A stretch of 64,000 nucleotides of DNA from Elusimicrobia bacterium GWA2_51_34 (GTDB lineage: Bacteria > Elusimicrobiota > Elusimicrobia > Elusimicrobiales > UBA9959): assembly GCA_001799565.1 (NCBI GenBank), contig MGTS01000021.1, positions 128,785 through 192,784 on the forward strand. The letters run 5' to 3'. This document shows, piece by piece, positions 61,055-64,000 of the stretch. The number at the start of each line of letters is the position of its first letter. Positions within the stretch are counted from its first letter, which is position 1. The notes beneath the pieces are model-generated. The model saw only the letters and a list, made by a program, of their open reading frames with translations, was not told the origin of the DNA and did no database searches. Both the position numbers and the translations under genes were made by a program.

Positions 61055-61144
61055 CAGTTTTTTAAGCCTTTTTAAAAAATCGCCTTCTCACGCAGTCTTG
61101 CCTTAAAACGCCGGATAATAACTTAACAGGCTGATATTATATAA

Positions 61145-61173
61145 TTATTACAAGCGGACCAGTGCGTTGTCAA
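61145..61173 (-). promoter_or_regulatory. Promoter of the pilMNOPQ operon
   Basis: Minus strand TTGACA (61173-61168), 17 nt and TAATAA (61150-61145), about 90 nt before the pilM start. Confidence 0.55.
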
Positions 61174-61204
61174 GCTGTTTTTTGTTACATGGCCAAGAAA
61201 TATA

Positions 61205-61233
61205 TTGAAATGTCCGGCAATTTGTGTTATCAT
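61205..61233 (+). promoter_or_regulatory. Promoter for the 57-aa protein and ubiE
   Basis: TTGAAA, 17 nt and TATCAT, 50 nt before the ATG at 61284. Divergent from the pil promoter. Confidence 0.6.
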
Positions 61234-61283
61234 TAGAGACTCAAGGGCGCACGGCAAATCCGCCGGCGCGTGGAGGAAGTTTT

Positions 61284-61457
61284 ATGATCGTTGAAAGAAC
61301 TGAATACAAAGATAAGCCGGTACTGGTGTTAAAAAGGAACGAAGAAGACAAATATCCGTTTTCTTTCGGTCTCTCAAAGGCCAGGCTTATCATTGAAGCT
61401 ATTGAAGACATAAAGAAATTCGTGGCAGAAAACGACAGCAAAGAAGAGAAAAAATAG
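61284..61457 (+). CDS. Small hypothetical protein (57 aa)
   Basis: A strong GGAGGAAG 5 nt before the ATG and a good promoter make this a real gene. The sequence has a beta-hairpin-like PVLVLKRNEEDKYPFSFG followed by an amphipathic helix LIIEAIEDIKKFVAE and a charged tail. I do not recognise a characterised family, although the strand-helix layout is reminiscent of PUR-type nucleic-acid-binding modules (weak impression). It precedes ubiE by 49 nt. Confidence 0.7.
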   Translation: MIVERTEYKDKPVLVLKRNEEDKYPFSFGLSKARLIIEAIEDIKKFVAENDSKEEKK

Positions 61458-61506
61458 TTTTTCTCCGAAACATCGTAAATGCCGTCTGAAACCGTGACTC
61501 CGGCCT

Positions 61507-62226
61507 ATGGCGCAGTCCGCGACTGAACAGGCTGTTGCCGGGTTTTATGACGGCATTTTTCGTTTTTACGAAGCGGCGAACTCCCTGCTGACTTTCGGCC
61601 TTGACCGGCGGTGGCGGCGCGCTGCCGCGGAAATACTCAAAAATCTTTCCCCCGGAGCCTGCACCGCGCTTGATGTCTGCGCGGGCACGGGGGACTTTTC
61701 AATCGTCCTTTATAAGACCTATGGCGGAACCCTGAAAGTCACCGGTTCCGACCTTAACCGCGCCATGCTTTCAAAAGCGCGCTCAAAAACAAACAAAATT
61801 GAATTTGTGGAAGCGGAAGCTAAGGCGCTGCCTTTTGCGGACAGCTCTTTTGACCTGGTGACAATTGCTTTCGCCGCCCGGAACCTTAACCTGGACCACG
61901 CGCGGATGCTGAGAGCCCTGAGGGAATTCAGGAGGATACTTAAGGAGAACGGCGTTTTTATGTGTCTTGAAACCACCCGACCAAAAAACCAGGTTATAAA
62001 TTTATTGTTCAGGGTCTATGTTCAGGCGGCTATAGGTTTTATAAACCTGATCTCGCCTAAAAACAGGCCGTCTTATACCTTCTTAAAAACTACCATACTG
62101 AATTTCTATGGCGCGGACGAATTTTCCGCCCTGCTTCTTGACGCCGGATTCAAGGCTCCCTCCCATAAAATACTGTTCCCCGGCGCCGTAGCAGTCCACA
62201 CCGCAGTAAATCCGCAAAAAGCATAA
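61507..62226 (+). CDS. ubiE: UbiE/COQ5 quinone-biosynthesis methyltransferase
   Basis: 239 aa, class I SAM-dependent methyltransferase, C-methylating demethylmenaquinone or its ubiquinone equivalent. SAM motif I is ALDVCAGTGDFSI. Motif II region is EAEAKALPFADSSFDLVTIAFAARNL, typical of UbiE (AFGxRN). RILKENGVFMCLETTRP and SYTFLKTT follow. Menaquinone use seems more likely but is not shown by the sequence. Confidence 0.88.
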   Translation: MAQSATEQAVAGFYDGIFRFYEAANSLLTFGLDRRWRRAAAEILKNLSPGACTALDVCAGTGDFSIVLYKTYGGTLKVTGSDLNRAMLSKARSKTNKIEFVEAEAKALPFADSSFDLVTIAFAARNLNLDHARMLRALREFRRILKENGVFMCLETTRPKNQVINLLFRVYVQAAIGFINLISPKNRPSYTFLKTTILNFYGADEFSALLLDAGFKAPSHKILFPGAVAVHTAVNPQKA

Positions 62227-62297
62227 GCTTGGACGTCGGCAAATGGCTTACGGGAATAATTAAGATATTAAGAACCGTCCCCAATTCCCCAATAAGT

Positions 62298-62440
62298 GGA
62301 GCGGGTGACGCCGGAGCCGGGTTAGCGGGGCCTTCACGAACATGAGGCTTGCGCAAGCGCCGAGAGTGAGTGGTGGAAGCCGGCCACGGTGTGGACGGCT
62401 GTCCCCGCGTTCCGGTCCGGCGGCAGGCCCTGCGAACCCT
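62298..62440 (+). repeat. Dispersed structured element, copy 2
   Basis: 143 bp matching 13776-13914, in the 387-bp gap between ubiE and atpC. The hairpin AGCCGGCCAC-GGT-GTGGACGGCT retains nine of ten pairs. Both loci also carry AATGGGACACCCA nearby (13538-13550 and 62452-62464). The rest of the gap holds only a word repeat at 62555-62612. Confidence 0.75.
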
Positions 62441-62554
62441 TTTATGGGCGAATGGGACACCCAAAAAAACTGGAAAAAAATAAGTTCCTGCCGCTATAAC
62501 CCCAAAAGCGACGGCATTTTTATCAATTTTTTCGGAGTTTCCCCACAAACTTCG

Positions 62555-62612
62555 GCTGTTTCATCGGGCTTGAGACTTGTGACCTGAAACCTGAGACTAA
62601 GCTGACTTGTGG
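62555..62612. repeat. Word-repeat stretch before atpC
   Basis: Words GAGACTTGTGACC, TGAAACCTGAGAC and TGACTTGTGGC, resembling one arm of the 5641-5838 repeat. Confidence 0.5.
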
Positions 62613-62613
62613 C

Positions 62614-63033
62614 TTATTTGTGCTTGCGGCGGTACTCGGCTATTTTCAGACGCACAGCCGCGCGCTTAAGCGCCGCCTGCGCTGAATCCAGGTCCAGGTC
62701 GTCGCCTTTCACGTTAAGCGCGTCCTTGGCCTTGCGGTAGGCCTGACGGGCGCGCTCTTCGTCTATTTCCCTGGAAAGCTCGGCCGCCTCGGCGAGCACC
62801 AGAACGTTATTTTTATTTATCTCGGCAAATCCACCCAGAACGGAAAACGCGCCGTGTTCTTTGCCGGCTTTATAGCGCAGCAGCCCCTCTTTCAACTGCG
62901 CCACCGTGGAAATGTGGCCAGGCAAAACGCCCAACTCGCCCTGAAGCGCGGGAATGACTACGAGGTCAACTTCCATGTCGGTGAGCGCGGCTTTCTCCGG
63001 CGTAATTATTGAAAGCGACAGCTTTTTCTTCAT
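62614..63033 (-). CDS. atpC: F-type ATP synthase epsilon subunit
   Basis: 139 aa. The N-terminal beta-sandwich carries LSIITPEKAALTDMEVDLVVIPALQGELGVLPGH-type family sequence (ITPE, GELGVLPGH). A C-terminal two-helix hairpin (AEAAELSREIDEERARQAYRK) can inhibit hydrolysis. The ATG at 63033 with GGAAGG upstream is chosen. It follows atpD by about 48 nt, the standard atpD-atpC order. Confidence 0.94.
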   Translation of the reverse strand: MKKKLSLSIITPEKAALTDMEVDLVVIPALQGELGVLPGHISTVAQLKEGLLRYKAGKEHGAFSVLGGFAEINKNNVLVLAEAAELSREIDEERARQAYRKAKDALNVKGDDLDLDSAQAALKRAAVRLKIAEYRRKHK

Positions 63034-63045
63034 CAAAATCACCTT

Positions 63046-64000
<955 letters not shown>

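Noticed and set aside
62298..62440. Degenerate tRNA (GGAGCGGGTGACG resembles a reversed tRNA 3' end)
   Set aside because: No T-loop GTTCRA, anticodon stem or paired acceptor could be placed on either strand.

Overview
The window is a gene-dense, moderately GC-rich chromosomal segment of a Gram-negative bacterium. It carries lipid A genes (lpxA, lpxI, lpxB, an msbA-like exporter), a complete pilMNOPQ type IV pilus operon, two O-antigen-ligase-like proteins, NCS2 and ZIP transporters and part of the F-type ATP synthase. There are no phage or conjugation genes and no transposase. Gene content and the many secreted clan CD peptidases make Elusimicrobiota my best guess for the lineage. That is an impression from gene content, not something the sequence proves.

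Layout. 1-9 kb, plus strand: fabZ, lpxA, lpxI, an acyltransferase, a Gfo/Idh oxidoreductase, lpxB and an ABC exporter, with an S1-domain protein opposed. 9-13.5 kb: ZIP transporter, a short RelA/SpoT, a GGQ rescue factor and an NCS2 permease. 13.5-14.3 kb: a non-coding repeat element. 14.3-20.6 kb, minus strand: a secreted peptidase operon, an orphan response regulator, enolase and tRNA-Val. 20.9-30 kb: a GT-C-like membrane protein, a secreted PLD-like protein, metH, tatD and prfB. 30.2-37.7 kb: chorismate mutase plus all seven shikimate-pathway enzymes in one tight operon, ending in mtgA. 37.7-41.1 kb, minus strand: a DJ-1 protein, a barstar homologue, a secreted RNase Sa-type ribonuclease, a lipoprotein and a calpain-like protease. 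41.4-50.1 kb: tRNA-Thr, tRNA-Glu, ychF, a UvrD/PcrA helicase, a caspase-fold secreted protein and gatC-gatA-nudix-gatB. 50.2-61.1 kb, minus strand: a hypothetical protein, a cardiolipin-synthase-like protein, two O-antigen-ligase-like proteins and pilQ-P-O-N-M. 61.2-64 kb: a 57-aa protein, ubiE, a repeat-bearing gap, atpC and a partial atpD.

The genes themselves are mostly housekeeping. The striking content is the DNA between them, and sometimes within them. At least seventeen loci hold locus-specific inverted repeats whose arms are runs of a short degenerate 6-9 nt word, with the reverse complement of the word in the other arm. Several run right up to start codons that lack a Shine-Dalgarno sequence. 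Related sequence also lies in frame inside coding regions (metH and the second O-antigen-ligase-like gene), and an unrelated inverted repeat sits in the cardiolipin-synthase-like gene. Separate dispersed families are present: a 14-16 bp GC-rich palindrome (four copies, three overlapping coding sequence), a REP-like double hairpin, a 139/143-bp element in two copies, a 657-bp element with 14-bp terminal inverted repeats inside a ~70-bp duplication, and a 31-bp repeat of the tRNA-Glu 3' end.

Functionally, the region serves envelope biogenesis (lipid A, peptidoglycan, pilus, glycan ligation), aromatic amino-acid synthesis and translation. It also holds an unusual set of secreted hydrolases (C11, HExxH, caspase-fold and calpain peptidases, a ribonuclease and a PLD-like protein), which suggests a lifestyle involving degradation or antagonism of other cells.
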